Below, piece by piece: positions 30,533 through 40,533 of a stretch of DNA of 47,065 nt. Made by a program: the position numbers and the translations under genes. Each line of letters begins with the position of its first letter. Position 1 is the first letter of the stretch. The notes under the pieces were generated by a model, which worked only from the letters and a program-made list of their open reading frames with translations, was not told the origin of the DNA and did not search any database. Origin of the DNA: Mycocentrospora acerina (Eukaryota; Ascomycota; Dothideomycetes; Pleosporales); NCBI GenBank assembly GCA_022701365.1, contig JAKUHH010000022.1, forward strand, positions 1 through 47,065. The letters run 5' to 3'.

Positions 30533-30715
30533 ATAATTAAGCTACAAAGTAAATATAAGTAGAACAAAAGTTTATTCATGTTTTATTATACTATGTTCTA
30601 TAAAATCTTATACTAATTAATTAGCTTATTAAGCTTGATAGCTTTATTTCTAGATAAGATACTTTTAATGTTTTAGTGCGTTAAGTGAACCTAGGCGTTG
30701 AGTGCACAGACACAG
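30533..30715 (+). pseudogene. Decayed 3' end of a pogo transposon
   Basis: The bases after the LTR align with the end of the transposase at 479-530: the C-terminal PSKFK-stop region and the following AGTAGAACAAAAGTTT are recognisable, with mainly C-to-T and G-to-A changes. The terminus with GTTGAGTGCACAGACAC matches the one near 650. Only the last few codons and the 3' non-coding part survive. Confidence 0.7.
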
Positions 30716-30883
30716 TAGTGTCCTTGCAATTGAAAAGATGATGTATTACTACTGTACTACAGTCTACTGATACCGGAAGTTTTCGGCTGAGTTAACCAAG
30801 AGAAGTAGACCCATCGAGCAGAGATTACATACCGAAGTTGGCTCACGATGCGCTTTAAACCGGCACACCTATTTAATTTTGAG

Positions 30884-31916
30884 TTAGGTATAAGCCACTC
30901 CTGCCTTGTAATAGCTGTTAAATATCTCTCTATCATGCCCAAACACTAAATTTGCTCCTGTTCTTCTCTGTAAATCCCGGATCATTTGGTGACTTTTCCG
31001 CCACGCTTCATCGTCTCTCAGCAAATACCCCTGTGGCCTGTTTTCTTCAAAATTCTCATGGACGTGGTACTGATCGCTAGTAAAAATCCATGTCCCAGAA
31101 TTCTGAAGATTTATCTGCATGATAGAGAGTCCCGGAGTGTGGCCTGGTGCTAAATGCAGCGTTATTCCCTGCGCAATCTCTAACTTTTCACTCGTGAAAG
31201 TGCGCCAATTGAGGTCAAATTTATGATATGCGGGATTGTATAGATCTACTAGATCGTCTGAGGTAGCTGCAGCATGGAAGGCGTATTTAAGTTCCATCTC
31301 ATGTACGAATATCTCAACATTAGGATTATTGCGGAAGTGATCGAGACCACCAGCATGGTCAGCGTGCATGTGCCCTATAACAACAGTGCGAACGTCTGCA
31401 ATGGAATTCCCTGTGGAGGCGATAGCAGCATCCAGTTCCTGGGAAGGGTGATAATTCTTCTGTAGATGTTTCTGGGCTCGAGAGGCCCCGGTCTCGAAGA
31501 GGATCAGGCCAGAGGATGGGTGCTCAATTAGAGCAGAGATAAATACGAGTTCGCGAGTGGTATTGGTAGTAGCCTGGTATTTTTGTGAGCATACGATTTA
31601 GCGGTAGAATATGGAGAAGACTGACGTAGCGTAGCAGGAAAGGCTCAGCAAGATCTACGTAGCCCAAGTCAAGAAGCTTCGAACTTGTCAGCTTGCGACT
31701 ACGTATTTCTTGATACCAACATGACATATCTTACCCATATTTTGGTGCCCTATTGTAAGCTTAGTACGTGAAGTCGAGATGGTGAGTAGCTTTCCAACCT
31801 ACGTTGGGGGCTTGTATCAATGAATCAAGAGAGGCAGTCATTGGAGATGAAAGAACAGAAAATGAGTGAACGGTAGTAAATGCAGAAAGAGATAGTAGAA
31901 CCTTGATGATAAGCAT
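30884..31916 (-). CDS. Metallo-beta-lactamase-fold hydrolase (lactonase-like)
   Basis: Modelled as 31916-31768, 31683-31626 and 31573-30884, for 298 residues. The last exon is firm: ELVFISALIEHPSSGLILFETG leads into VIGHMHADHAGG, the HxHxDH metal motif (H137, H139, D141, H142), then APGHTPG and a late GHDRE. These are features of AHL-lactonase-like and related fungal lactone hydrolases using two zinc ions. The 5' part is less sure: the first intron (31684-31767) has a GTACTA donor, chosen because it avoids an in-frame TAA. The first 20 residues are hydrophobic (MLIIKVLLSLSAF) and could be a signal peptide, or translation may start at 31841 (MTASLDSL). It lies between repeat relics. Confidence 0.75.
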
Positions 31917-33673
31917 AATTGCGGTTGATTGATATCCGGATGTTGAGCTTCTTTTTTCAATGTGTAATAATGTCAATTAGTCAATCTGCAAATGGTATAA
32001 ACACAATTAGGACTGAATTTATAAATCCACTCACGTTATATTAAGTCCGGCTAAGTCCTTATAAGATGTTTCTAAACGCCGGAAACTTTATAAGCAGACG
32101 CTTGGCATGTTCAGGGTAAAGGCAGTTTCTTTTCGATTTGAGGCTAGATTGAGCTAGGAAGAAGTGAATCGCTGAGGTGAAAATTGAGGCCTTCATAGTA
32201 CGGCTTAGTTGCTTCAGTGGTTTTTTCACGACGATAGAAATAGTAATGTTCGATCTGTATTCAACGTCCTCAGTCGGGAGCAATCTATACCATCAAGCAT
32301 TGGTACAGATGAAACAAGGAAGAATTTACGTAGCTATTTTAGTCTCACAATGCATTCTTAGAAAACAATTCTCCTCCTTTGCCGAAGATCGGAACATAAG
32401 CCGTGCAAATATTAAAAGCCGAGAGACTATTACTCAACATCCGCAGTGCATGGAATTAAGTCGAGAAGATGACTAAGGTACCAGTGTTTGCTCTTTAAAG
32501 AAATATAATGATACTGCAGAGAATGTTAGCACCCTAGTACGACCTAAGAGGCAGTCCTTATGTATATTAGATCTATAGGCTTAGGCTTTAAGTCTGGACA
32601 TATAAGTTTGTGCTGCCTCTATTCTACGGCTCTCACCCTGTATTCAAGGGTAAAGTCTGCGCTTAAGGCTGTGTAACATAAAAAGCATGCGTATCAAATA
32701 CCTTACTAACATTGAGACCTTGATAAGTGGATTCTTAAGCATTTTAATTAGCCTGAAGATATCACTCAGTGCTAAGTGTGTAATATCGGTGTATCAAATA
32801 CTGTTAAAGTTCAATCATCTCAAGCATGCCAATTCCATCTTTCTGTACTCCTCCTCAATCTTTGCCTAGATAGGCAATAGCAAAGTCTCTGTAATCTATT
32901 AGTCATCCCTGTGGTCCTTACCAAGCGCTACAACTGTATACATGTTTGTCGCACTCTGCTTCAGTAACTGCACATAATGGAACAAAATTAAACCTAGCGC
33001 ATTCTTCATTGCTTGCCGTGTCTTACCAGCATATAGATCAACAGGACTAAAGTTGATTTTCTTCAAGAGGTTTTCGCGTGTCTGATTTTTAAATGGGATA
33101 GGCAGGGCGTCTAACTCCCTGCAGACAAAGGCTGCTAGGTTGCTCTTAACTTAAGATTTTAATTGCAGCTAACGCAGACGGGCGAGGAATTATGCTTTAG
33201 AAAACTGCTCTATAAGATCATGTAAGTTATTTAAGGCGAAAGGTGTAAGAGGACATGTAGCGATGATAGGAGACATGAATGCAAAGACTGTTACAGCAAA
33301 ATTCTAGATGTAAAAACCTAAGGGTTGAGTTAAGAATGGGATACAAAACTAACTATGCATTAAGTGCATGAAGTGCCGTTACTATTTGTAGCTGCTGCTT
33401 GGAAGAAGCTATCGCACGATTTTCCGAAGCTGTCAGGACATTATCCATGCTAGTAAAATTCTTCTTGCACTTATCTATTCAATTTACTTATCCTGTGCCT
33501 GGCAACGCAGCTTAGCAACTACTGCATTGAGCAAGAAAATTGTTCGCGATTTAATAACTCTATTCGATATTATTATCTTTGTCACTCGCACTTTACATGG
33601 TGGTTTTAATTAACTACTTAACCGCTCTAGTGAATTGAACATAATCTTCTTTACTGTTAAAAAGTAGGATAGG
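31917..33673. other. Repeat-rich spacer
   Basis: No intact gene. It contains the relict coding stretch described at 32899-33150. A possible pogo-end-like GCATTAAGTGCATGAAGTGCC lies near 33358. The rest shows nothing I can name. Confidence 0.4.
32810..33345 (-). pseudogene. Unidentified decayed coding sequence
   Basis: In a single minus-strand frame from about 33345 to 32810 the translation reads like a real protein broken by stops. The longest clear piece, 33150-32899 (83 codons), has no good start and contains VCRELDALPIPFKNQTREN, SPVDLYAGKTRQAMKNALG and HYVQLLKQSATNMYTVVALG. After two stops the same frame gives AKIEEEYRKMELACLR. I do not recognise the family; a transposon-derived gene is likely from the setting. 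Some stops fit CAG-to-TAG change. Confidence 0.5.
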
Positions 33674-33970
33674 TGTAGCGACGCAGGTAAGTAGAGAGTG
33701 ATCCAGATTGGGTCTAGATCCACAACGAGGCATATGGGGGTGCTGGGACAGAAGGGTAGTCTAAAGATATTATGCTCTACACCTATGAGTCTTTTAAAAA
33801 GAATACAGAAGAAATATCTAATAAAGCTACACCACCTAGATCCTTAAATATCTTAACCTAAGGCTTGTGTTGTAGTAACTGATTAGTATCAGGTAGATTT
33901 TAGAAAAGTGTTTGTTGGTTCAGGCGCAATCAAGGATGTGATGTAGTGAATGTTAAAAGGAGGACTAATA
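33674..33970 (-). repeat. Diverged full-length LTR copy C
   Basis: Starts TGTAGCGACGCAGG and follows the reverse complement of copy B over nearly its full length, including the GGATGTGA block near the far end. It keeps G and C at many sites where copy E has A and T, so it looks older or less mutated by RIP. The far border is approximate. Confidence 0.65.
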
Positions 33971-34859
33971 GAATGTCCATTACAAACGTTTATTCCTTTA
34001 ATTATATTAAATCAATCTACATTAGCTGGCTTGATTGAATACAATACTGTCAATGCAGTCGTTAGTCCATAAGACGGTGATTTTCTAACTAGACTAAGCT
34101 CTCTTTGCTAGAGACTTAGAAGCCTAGTAAAAAAGTAGTAGTGCTCTCACTACGTGGCAGTACTAGATTTGAATTTTTCTGTACAGCTATATTTCGTTGT
34201 AGTAAGCCTTTAGGTCAAGGCTCCTGCAGCAAGCAGCCAATTAGCTGTTGCTATTTCTGTTTTCTGCAAAACTTTAGCAGAACGGTACCACCCTAAACTT
34301 CAGTACTACATAACTCTACTATCATGAGTTTACTTGAAGCTGCGATTGAAAAAATTAATTCTTCAGAGCCTAGTAAGTTACTAAGTTTTACATTGGTCGC
34401 TTAAAAGCACGGAGTTGTGTACTTTTAATTGCCCGCGTATCACGCGCACAGATACGGTGAAGCCTCGGAGGCACAAGATTGACTCACAATGGCTAGCAGC
34501 AATACAGTGTGCAAGGAGCTGGGGAGCTGGGGCCTTGAATCGCGATCTGAAACGGCTTCAGAAGTTCTTGCTAAGGCTAAGATGGTAAGAATCTACCACA
34601 TGTACGACTTAGAGTCTGAAGAGTAGGAGTTTGTGTGTATTCATACTTTAAGATTTATTCAATCATTAACTATCAATCATTCAACACTTCGATATTAATT
34701 TATCCAAATGTTAGTTAAGTTTTGTAAAATCAATCAAACAACTTAGAAACTTCGATTAAGAGCAATAACTACTCTAGAAACGATTAAATTGATTTTGCAT
34801 GTATCTGCTACACTACCACACTACTTTCTACTTAAGCTTCACTCGAGAAAAGTATCTCC
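33971..34859. other. Spacer with no supported gene
   Basis: Holds a 45-codon open frame at 34489-34626 without recognised motifs. A GCGCACAGATACGG stretch near 34444 resembles the pogo end. AT-rich toward 34700. Confidence 0.35.
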
Positions 34860-35879
34860 CTAAATTGCTGTGATATTTGAGGACTGGAGATGCTCGCAAA
34901 AAAATGCGATCAGCTTCGGAACGCTCTGGTTCGTTTGATCGTAAAGGTCGATGTGCGTTAGACCAGGGATGATATGCAATTCTTTGGGTTCTTCGGCCTG
35001 TTCAATGGCACGCTCGCTGTAGTAGAGTGTGTCTGCATCACCACCAGCGATCATCAGCAAAGGTCGTGGTGAGATGAGCTGAATAAACGTGTAAGAGCGG
35101 TAGGTAGCAAGGAGATCGATACTGCGCCACAAATTCAAGTTAGGCGAGGTAGGTACCTCGCCACGGGGGGTTCGGTAGTAGTCGTGAGCTTCTTGATAAA
35201 AGACTGGCAAGTTCGAAGTGACGTCTGCTGGGGTATGAGGTACAATGCGGGTCTGATTAGGTGGCGCCCCGAGGCCTTCGGCAGTACGTTGGCGGCCAGC
35301 TTCCGCCAGTTGCTCGTTGAGTCCAGGTAAAATGGGACCGCCGTAACTCCCAAATCCCTCAGCATTTAGCGTTCCCATATCGACAGCGCTGACTGTGGCC
35401 ACGGCCTTGATACGCTTGTCCGTCTGGGCGGCAAAGGGAACATATCCTCCCGAGGCACAAACGCCCAAGGCACCAATATTATTAGGGTCGACGATCTCCA
35501 GTGTGGAAAGATATGTCACAGCGTTCCTTATATCGTTCGCTCGTTGATATGGATCCTCGAGATAACGTGGAAGTCCTCCACTTTCGCCCTGATAGGCTGC
35601 ATCAAATGCAAGCGTGATGAAGCCACTTTGCTCAGCGATTTCTCGGGCATATTGACCGGCAGTTTGCTCTTTAACTCCTCCGCGCGGGTGTCCGACCACA
35701 ATGGCTGGACGTCTAGCTGTTGAAGTCTTCGAGTCTGGAACGTACAGGTGACCTGCGAGAGAAAATCCGTTGCTGTTGAAATGAACCCATTGAGGCTCCA
35801 GAGCATCCACAGTAAGGACTGAAATAGAAGCCATTGCCGTAAGAAGGACGGATGTCCAAGATGAGCTATTAGAAGGCAT
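34860..35879 (-). CDS. Alpha/beta hydrolase, YcjY/dienelactone-hydrolase-like
   Basis: One exon, 339 residues. The N-terminus has a hydrophobic segment (VLLTAMASISVLTVDA, 11-26), probably a signal peptide. The hydrolase core shows PAIVVGHPRGGVKEQTA (oxyanion region), AFDAAYQGESGG, the nucleophile elbow GVCASGGY with Ser143, the acid in GGDADTLYYSE (D281 or D283) and the His in GLTHIDLYD (H309). Related proteins hydrolyse small esters or lactones; the substrate is unknown. It is divergent from the aldo-keto reductase across a 757 bp promoter containing a duplicated block. The coding part is GC-balanced and intact despite flanking repeat relics. Confidence 0.85.
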   Translation of the reverse strand: MPSNSSSWTSVLLTAMASISVLTVDALEPQWVHFNSNGFSLAGHLYVPDSKTSTARRPAIVVGHPRGGVKEQTAGQYAREIAEQSGFITLAFDAAYQGESGGLPRYLEDPYQRANDIRNAVTYLSTLEIVDPNNIGALGVCASGGYVPFAAQTDKRIKAVATVSAVDMGTLNAEGFGSYGGPILPGLNEQLAEAGRQRTAEGLGAPPNQTRIVPHTPADVTSNLPVFYQEAHDYYRTPRGEVPTSPNLNLWRSIDLLATYRSYTFIQLISPRPLLMIAGGDADTLYYSERAIEQAEEPKELHIIPGLTHIDLYDQTNQSVPKLIAFFCEHLQSSNITAI

Positions 35880-36636
35880 GATGCAAGTTGAAACAATGTC
35901 CTTGAAGGTCTGATATCTGAAAGCAGGCGGATTAATTCAACAAATGAAGGAATTTCGCAGCTAAGTATACGATTGTGTTGAATTTACAAAATCTAGTCAA
36001 GTGAACTTTATATATATAGTCCATTTATGCGTGTGATCCATGCAATGACTTCCGAATATGTGAAAGATCCGCCATCTTGATGTATTCTGCCTAATCGATT
36101 ATAAGGCTGCAATAAGCTATGCCAATTACTCATGCACGGTCGTTAATACATATTTACGTTCTTTAGAAACAGAACTAATTCGTTGCGTGTGGTCCATGCA
36201 ACGTCGTCCGTAATTGCACCGTCCCCGCAATCTTAATATATCCGGACTTAACGGCTGTAAGGCTGCAATAAGCTATGCCAATTATCTTCGCATGGTCGTT
36301 AGAGCATACTTACGGTCTTTAGAGATAGACACGATGGATGGGAGGTACCCGTGTATGCCTAGAAACCGAAAAGCTTACGAAGATGGGAATAGAAGTCATT
36401 AGTGACTGTGAAATGTTGCACGTCCGTTTAATCTCTCGGAGTTAATGCAAATATTGACACTGGAAACTTTAGTATCTTTTGAATGTATTCTACTGTTAAT
36501 ATCGCCTTGGTGACATTCTTAGAGATTGATGGCCTAGCCATAATTCGTGAGAATACGCAACCCCTACACTACTTTTGCATTTAAAAGTCTAAAATGGAAA
36601 TTATTTGTCGAAGAACACGCTGTTCAGAATTAGATC
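35880..36636. promoter_or_regulatory. Divergent promoter with duplicated block
   Basis: 757 bp between the alpha/beta hydrolase (-) and the aldo-keto reductase (+). It contains a direct repeat of about 140 bp (36038-36176 and 36192-36332). The best-kept part is TAAGGCTGCAATAAGCTATG, starting at 36102 and 36258, followed by CCAATTA, a CCAAT-type box. Confidence 0.6.
36038..36332 (+). repeat. Diverged direct duplication, about 140 bp x 2
   Basis: The two copies start with (A/G)TCCATGCAA and end near (T/C)TTTAGA(A/G)A(C/T)AGA. They are offset by about 156 bp with an identical core of at least 26 bp. Differences are a mix of transitions and small indels. Confidence 0.8.
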
Positions 36637-37710
36637 ATGAACGCCCAACACGTTCGACGCATCAAGGCTGTCCTTGGTACCATGACCATCGGCAAAGCAG
36701 GTAGTCTAAGACACACACTTCATTATTCCTTCACTGACTGATATACTCGCTTAGGGAATGAAGGGGTTCGTGTTAGTACACTTACAGAAACCAACACGCT
36801 TCTGGACTTATTCCAAAAATTCCATTACGTGGAAGTCGATACTGCTCGAGTCTACGGCAACGGCTCATGTGAGGAGTTCCTCGGAGCCAGCGGATGGAAG
36901 AATCGGGGTCTCTTGATGGCAACCAAACTATATCCAACTGCTCGCGTAGATATGAAATGGACATTCCAAGGAGAGTTCACACATTCACCAACGCATCTGC
37001 GAGCAGGTCTCATGGACAGTCTTGGTGCGTTAAATACAAAGCGAATAGATTTGTTCTATTTGCATGGTCCAGATCGAAAAATTCCGTTCCGGGAAACAGT
37101 CAAGCAGATCGATCAGCTCTATCAGGAAGGTCACTTCCAGCGTTTTGGACTTAGCAACTATCAGTCGTGGGAGGTTGCTCAGATTTGCGAGATATGCAAA
37201 GCGAACAACTGGATCATGCCAAGTGTGTATCAAGGTCTCTACAACGCGTATCACCGCGTCGTAGAGGATGAGCTTGTTCCGTGTCTTCGTCACTACGGTA
37301 TCTCCTTATATGTCTTCAATCCTTTAGCCGGCGGTCTCCTTACTGGCCGCTACGGTCGTGGAAGCAACATATTCGTGGGGGGGGAGCGTTTTGATCCCAA
37401 TACCAAGCAGGGTCAGCTGCATCGCAACCGCTACTGGAACGATGCCACCTTTGCTGCCATCGAGATCTTGAGAGAAGCTACAATGAAGCACGGAATCTCG
37501 GAATCTGAAGCCGCACTTAGGTGGTTAGTACATCACTCAATGCTGAAGAAGGAATTGGGCGACGCTATTGTCGTGGGTGCAAGTAGCAAAGCACATCTTG
37601 AGGATAATCTAGTGTCTTTGGAGAATGGACCGCTGCCACATGATGTTGTGGATGCGTTGAACACTGGATGGACAAGGACCAGAACTTTGTCTCAAAGATA
37701 CTGGCACTGA
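36637..37710 (+). CDS. Aldo-keto reductase (aflatoxin-aldehyde-reductase/AKR7-like)
   Basis: Exons 36637-36700 and 36755-37710, joined over a 54 bp intron (GTAGTC ... CTGACTG ... TTAG), give 339 residues. The start gives the family beginning VRRIKAVLGTMTIG. The catalytic tetrad is visible: Asp and Tyr in VEVDTARVYGNG, Lys in LMATKLYP and His in FYLHGPDR. Later motifs FGLSNYQSWEV, YQGLYNAYHRVVE, YVFNPLAGGLLTGRYG and IVVGASSKAHLEDNL are typical of AKR7-like NADPH reductases acting on aldehydes and ketones. It is intact, divergent from the alpha/beta hydrolase, and may work with it (inference). Confidence 0.92.
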
Positions 37711-38442
37711 ATGAAATCCGATGTTAATTAGTGACGCTGTCATGTCGCAAATATCAAACTTCTCCGAACACAAGTCTTCTAATGCGCCGCCTCAACACAG
37801 TATTCCAAATCGCCTGAACAAAACTGTTTACCCGCCACCCAAGCCCGAAATTTGCTAATTTTGCTAAGTTCGTTAAAATTGGTTGTACAGTCTGTGAAAC
37901 GTTACGTCCAAAACTCATTCACTAGCGTGTGTCCGTGCGGATCTGGATCTTGAAGCGCTCTATCCGAGGGAAAGGAAGTAATGTTATGGTACGTATCGAT
38001 AAAATTCAGCCCGCAGTCAGTAATAACAGGATTACTAGACACGGGCTTGCAACTCAGCGAGAACAATCCAGAGATAACAGGTCATGTGATAGGCTCATCC
38101 AGATAGAAGTTAACAAGATAAGCCTCGCTCACTTAGTTCACGATGAGCTCAGTAAATCAGAGGTTTCTCTTCCTTATCTAGTATACACGAAACACCCTTC
38201 TGGACTTTAGTGTTCAATCTCTTCAATCAACTCGATTATTGATTCTCGATCATCCAACATTGTGCGCGACTTGCTAATCTTACCTCTTACTTATAGCCCC
38301 TTTCTTTCCCTAGCAAACTCTTTCATTGAGAACCAACCTTGGTCACGTATATCTCAAGTGCTATTTAACGACTCACAGGTTATTAAAAAAGGAGTATTCA
38401 AAAAGAATTTCATTGGCGCAATTTATCAATGCATACACAAAC
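37711..38442. other. Spacer downstream of the aldo-keto reductase
   Basis: About 730 bp. Two frames of 61-93 codons (37929-38210, 38262-38447) carry no recognisable motif. No gene called. Confidence 0.35.
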
Positions 38443-38579
38443 TGTAACAACGCAGTTTATAAGAGAATAATCTAAAAAGGGTCTGAAGTGTTTACTATAA
38501 TGCATATAAGAGTGCTAGGACTAGGGGGTAAATTAAAGATACTATTCTCTACACCTATAGGTCTTATACAAAATCTGCA
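38443..38579 (-). repeat. Truncated LTR copy D
   Basis: Starts TGTAACAACGCAG and follows the reverse complement of copy B for about 135 bp, breaking off after CTTATACAAAA. Confidence 0.7.
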
Positions 38580-38779
38580 AAAAACACCAACTTTGCCTTT
38601 TTCAGCGCGTCTGTTCTGACGCCTGCGGCATCAATATTTCATTAGATACTATCTCAACACACATCAGACAGTCTCTCCTCTAATTTCTAGAGTCCTAGGG
38701 CCTAGAGTAGTAGTTTGCAGCTAGGTTGCAATCCTGCAATTTTTGCAACATTAATTTTCTTAATATTTAAAGCTTAGAC

Positions 38780-39081
38780 TGTAACGACGCAGGTTTTAAG
38801 AGAGTGATCTAAATAGGGTCTAAAGTGTCTACTACTAGGCATATAGGAGTGCTAGGACTAGAGGGTAAACTAAAGATACTATTCTCTACACCTCTAGGTC
38901 TTATATAAAAAAATATAGAAAAACTACTCTATAAAGCTATATAAACTGCTTTTTTTATATATTTCTTCTTAGAGTTGCTATCTAAGGCAAGTATAAATTA
39001 AGTAGCTATTAGATAAGTATTAGCTAACTTAGAGGTAATAATATAATATAATATTATAAATATTATACTACTCTTCTCTCT
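38780..39081 (-). repeat. Full-length RIP-mutated LTR copy E
   Basis: Starts TGTAACGACGCAGG and can be followed base by base along the reverse complement of copy B to about 39081, the same length (about 300 bp). In its far half nearly every difference is C-to-T or G-to-A, giving an AT-only look. This is the pattern expected of repeat-induced point mutation. Confidence 0.8.
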
Positions 39082-40148
39082 ATGTAGGCAGAAAGTCTCT
39101 TTCTGCAGAGTTATCTTTTATCTATATAAGAGAGAGAGAGAGAAGAAAAGTTAAAATAAGGTTTAGATAGTATCTAGGTTTCTTTTTCTTATCTTTATAA
39201 AGCTTTTTTGTCTAAAGTTTATATTACTTTCTTTTTTTTTTACTTTATAGTGCAAGTCTTTATTTAATCTAATTATATCTCTTTCTATATTTAACTCTTA
39301 TTTATATCTTGCTGCAAGGTATTCTTTAATAATGTGTTAACTTTTACTTTAAGAAAAAAAAATTCTTTATTATTACCTTAATAATTATTTCTTTTACTTT
39401 AAGATAACTTCTTATATTTTAAAGCTTTTTCTATTAAATCTTAATATCTTTAGTAGTTAACCTTAATATTTTTAATATATATACTATATTAAGCCTTTTT
39501 AGTAGTGTTTTGCTAATAAGTATAGTAAAACTACAACTATAACTACAACTATAATTGCAGCAGCAGCAGCAACAATAATAACACTAACAACAGCACTAGC
39601 AGCAACAATAGCAACAGTACTAGCACTAGCACTAGCACCAGCACTTGCCCTTGCCCCCTATGCTAATCTCTGTCCCCTTTAGTGCCCTTTTAGTAGCCTT
39701 TAAGGTTATCTGCATGTAGTATATATAGGCTGTTACCTGCAGGTAATTTATTAAGTTTATATTTTATTTAGTAAAGTTAAAGAAATACTGCTATTATATA
39801 AAGTAAAATATAAAGTATAATTTAGTAAGTACTTATATCTTGTCTTATAGTCTTTATTGCTAATTTTTTTATAAGTGCTATTATATATAAGACTTTAGTT
39901 TAAGTTTTTATAGTAGGCCTTAAACTTATAGAGTAACTCTATCTATAGTAGTATTAATAATAATAAAAAGATAGATATAGTTATAAAGCTTACTACTAAA
40001 GCAGCTTATTAGCTAGTAATATATATATAAGTAGCTAACTCTTATATTACTAGCATAACTATAGCAAAAGTTATACTTATATATTATTAGTTAATAAAGA
40101 AGAAAGTTTAGTCCTTATAGGCAGAGTTAAAGGAGATTTAAAGAGTAG
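39082..40148. other. AT-rich relic sequence with simple repeats
   Basis: Almost pure A/T with an AGAGAG run near 39128. No reading frame survives. It may be remnants of further RIP-mutated elements. The last ~120 bp before 40149 are the left flank of the gypsy insertion. Confidence 0.5.
39541..39660. repeat. GCA/ACA/ACT-type trinucleotide tract
   Basis: A degenerate triplet repeat with GCAGCAGCAGCAGCAAC and later ACTAGCACTAGCACTAGCAC, followed by CTTGCCCTTGCCCCC. It is the most GC-rich spot in this AT-rich part. Confidence 0.7.
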
Positions 40149-40153
40149 TAGTA
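40149..40153. repeat. Left target-site duplication TAGTA
   Basis: The five bases just before the 5' LTR are identical to the five just after the 3' LTR (46550-46554). Confidence 0.85.
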
Positions 40154-40533
40154 TGTTAAGAGCAGGTTGGGCAAGGGAGGTCTTAGACCAATCAGGTAGA
40201 CCCTAGCCCTACTGAGCAACCTGAGTCACGTGATGTGCTTAGTGCTTAGTGTGATTAGTTATAATTAGTATGCTAAGCACTACATTATAATTATAATTAA
40301 GTATATAGTAAGTAGAAACACTACCTTTATAGTAATGTGTTTAACCTTGTTAATTAATCTACTTATTACTTCTTGCCTTTAATTACAGTGTATCCTTAAT
40401 ACATGCATTAAACTAATCTTGTTTCCCTAAACTTACTTTATCTCTAAGAACTAACCTTAAACCTGTTCTACTTTAGTACTAGTATTAGAAGGTCTTTAAC
40501 TACTAAGATTAAGTATAGAATAAGATCTTAACA
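40154..40533 (+). repeat. 5' LTR of the Ty3/gypsy element
   Basis: 380 bp, borders TGTTAAG and CTTAACA, a perfect 7 bp inverted pair. It aligns along its whole length with 46157-46549. Differences are mostly transitions, with some short indels around 40270-40310. Confidence 0.92.

Noticed and set aside
34489..34626. 45-codon small open frame
   Set aside because: Starts with ATG but shows no conserved features or splice context; too short to support.
39541..39660. CRISPR-like or coding repeat array
   Set aside because: It is a degenerate triplet microsatellite with no spacers and no open frame; the genome is fungal.
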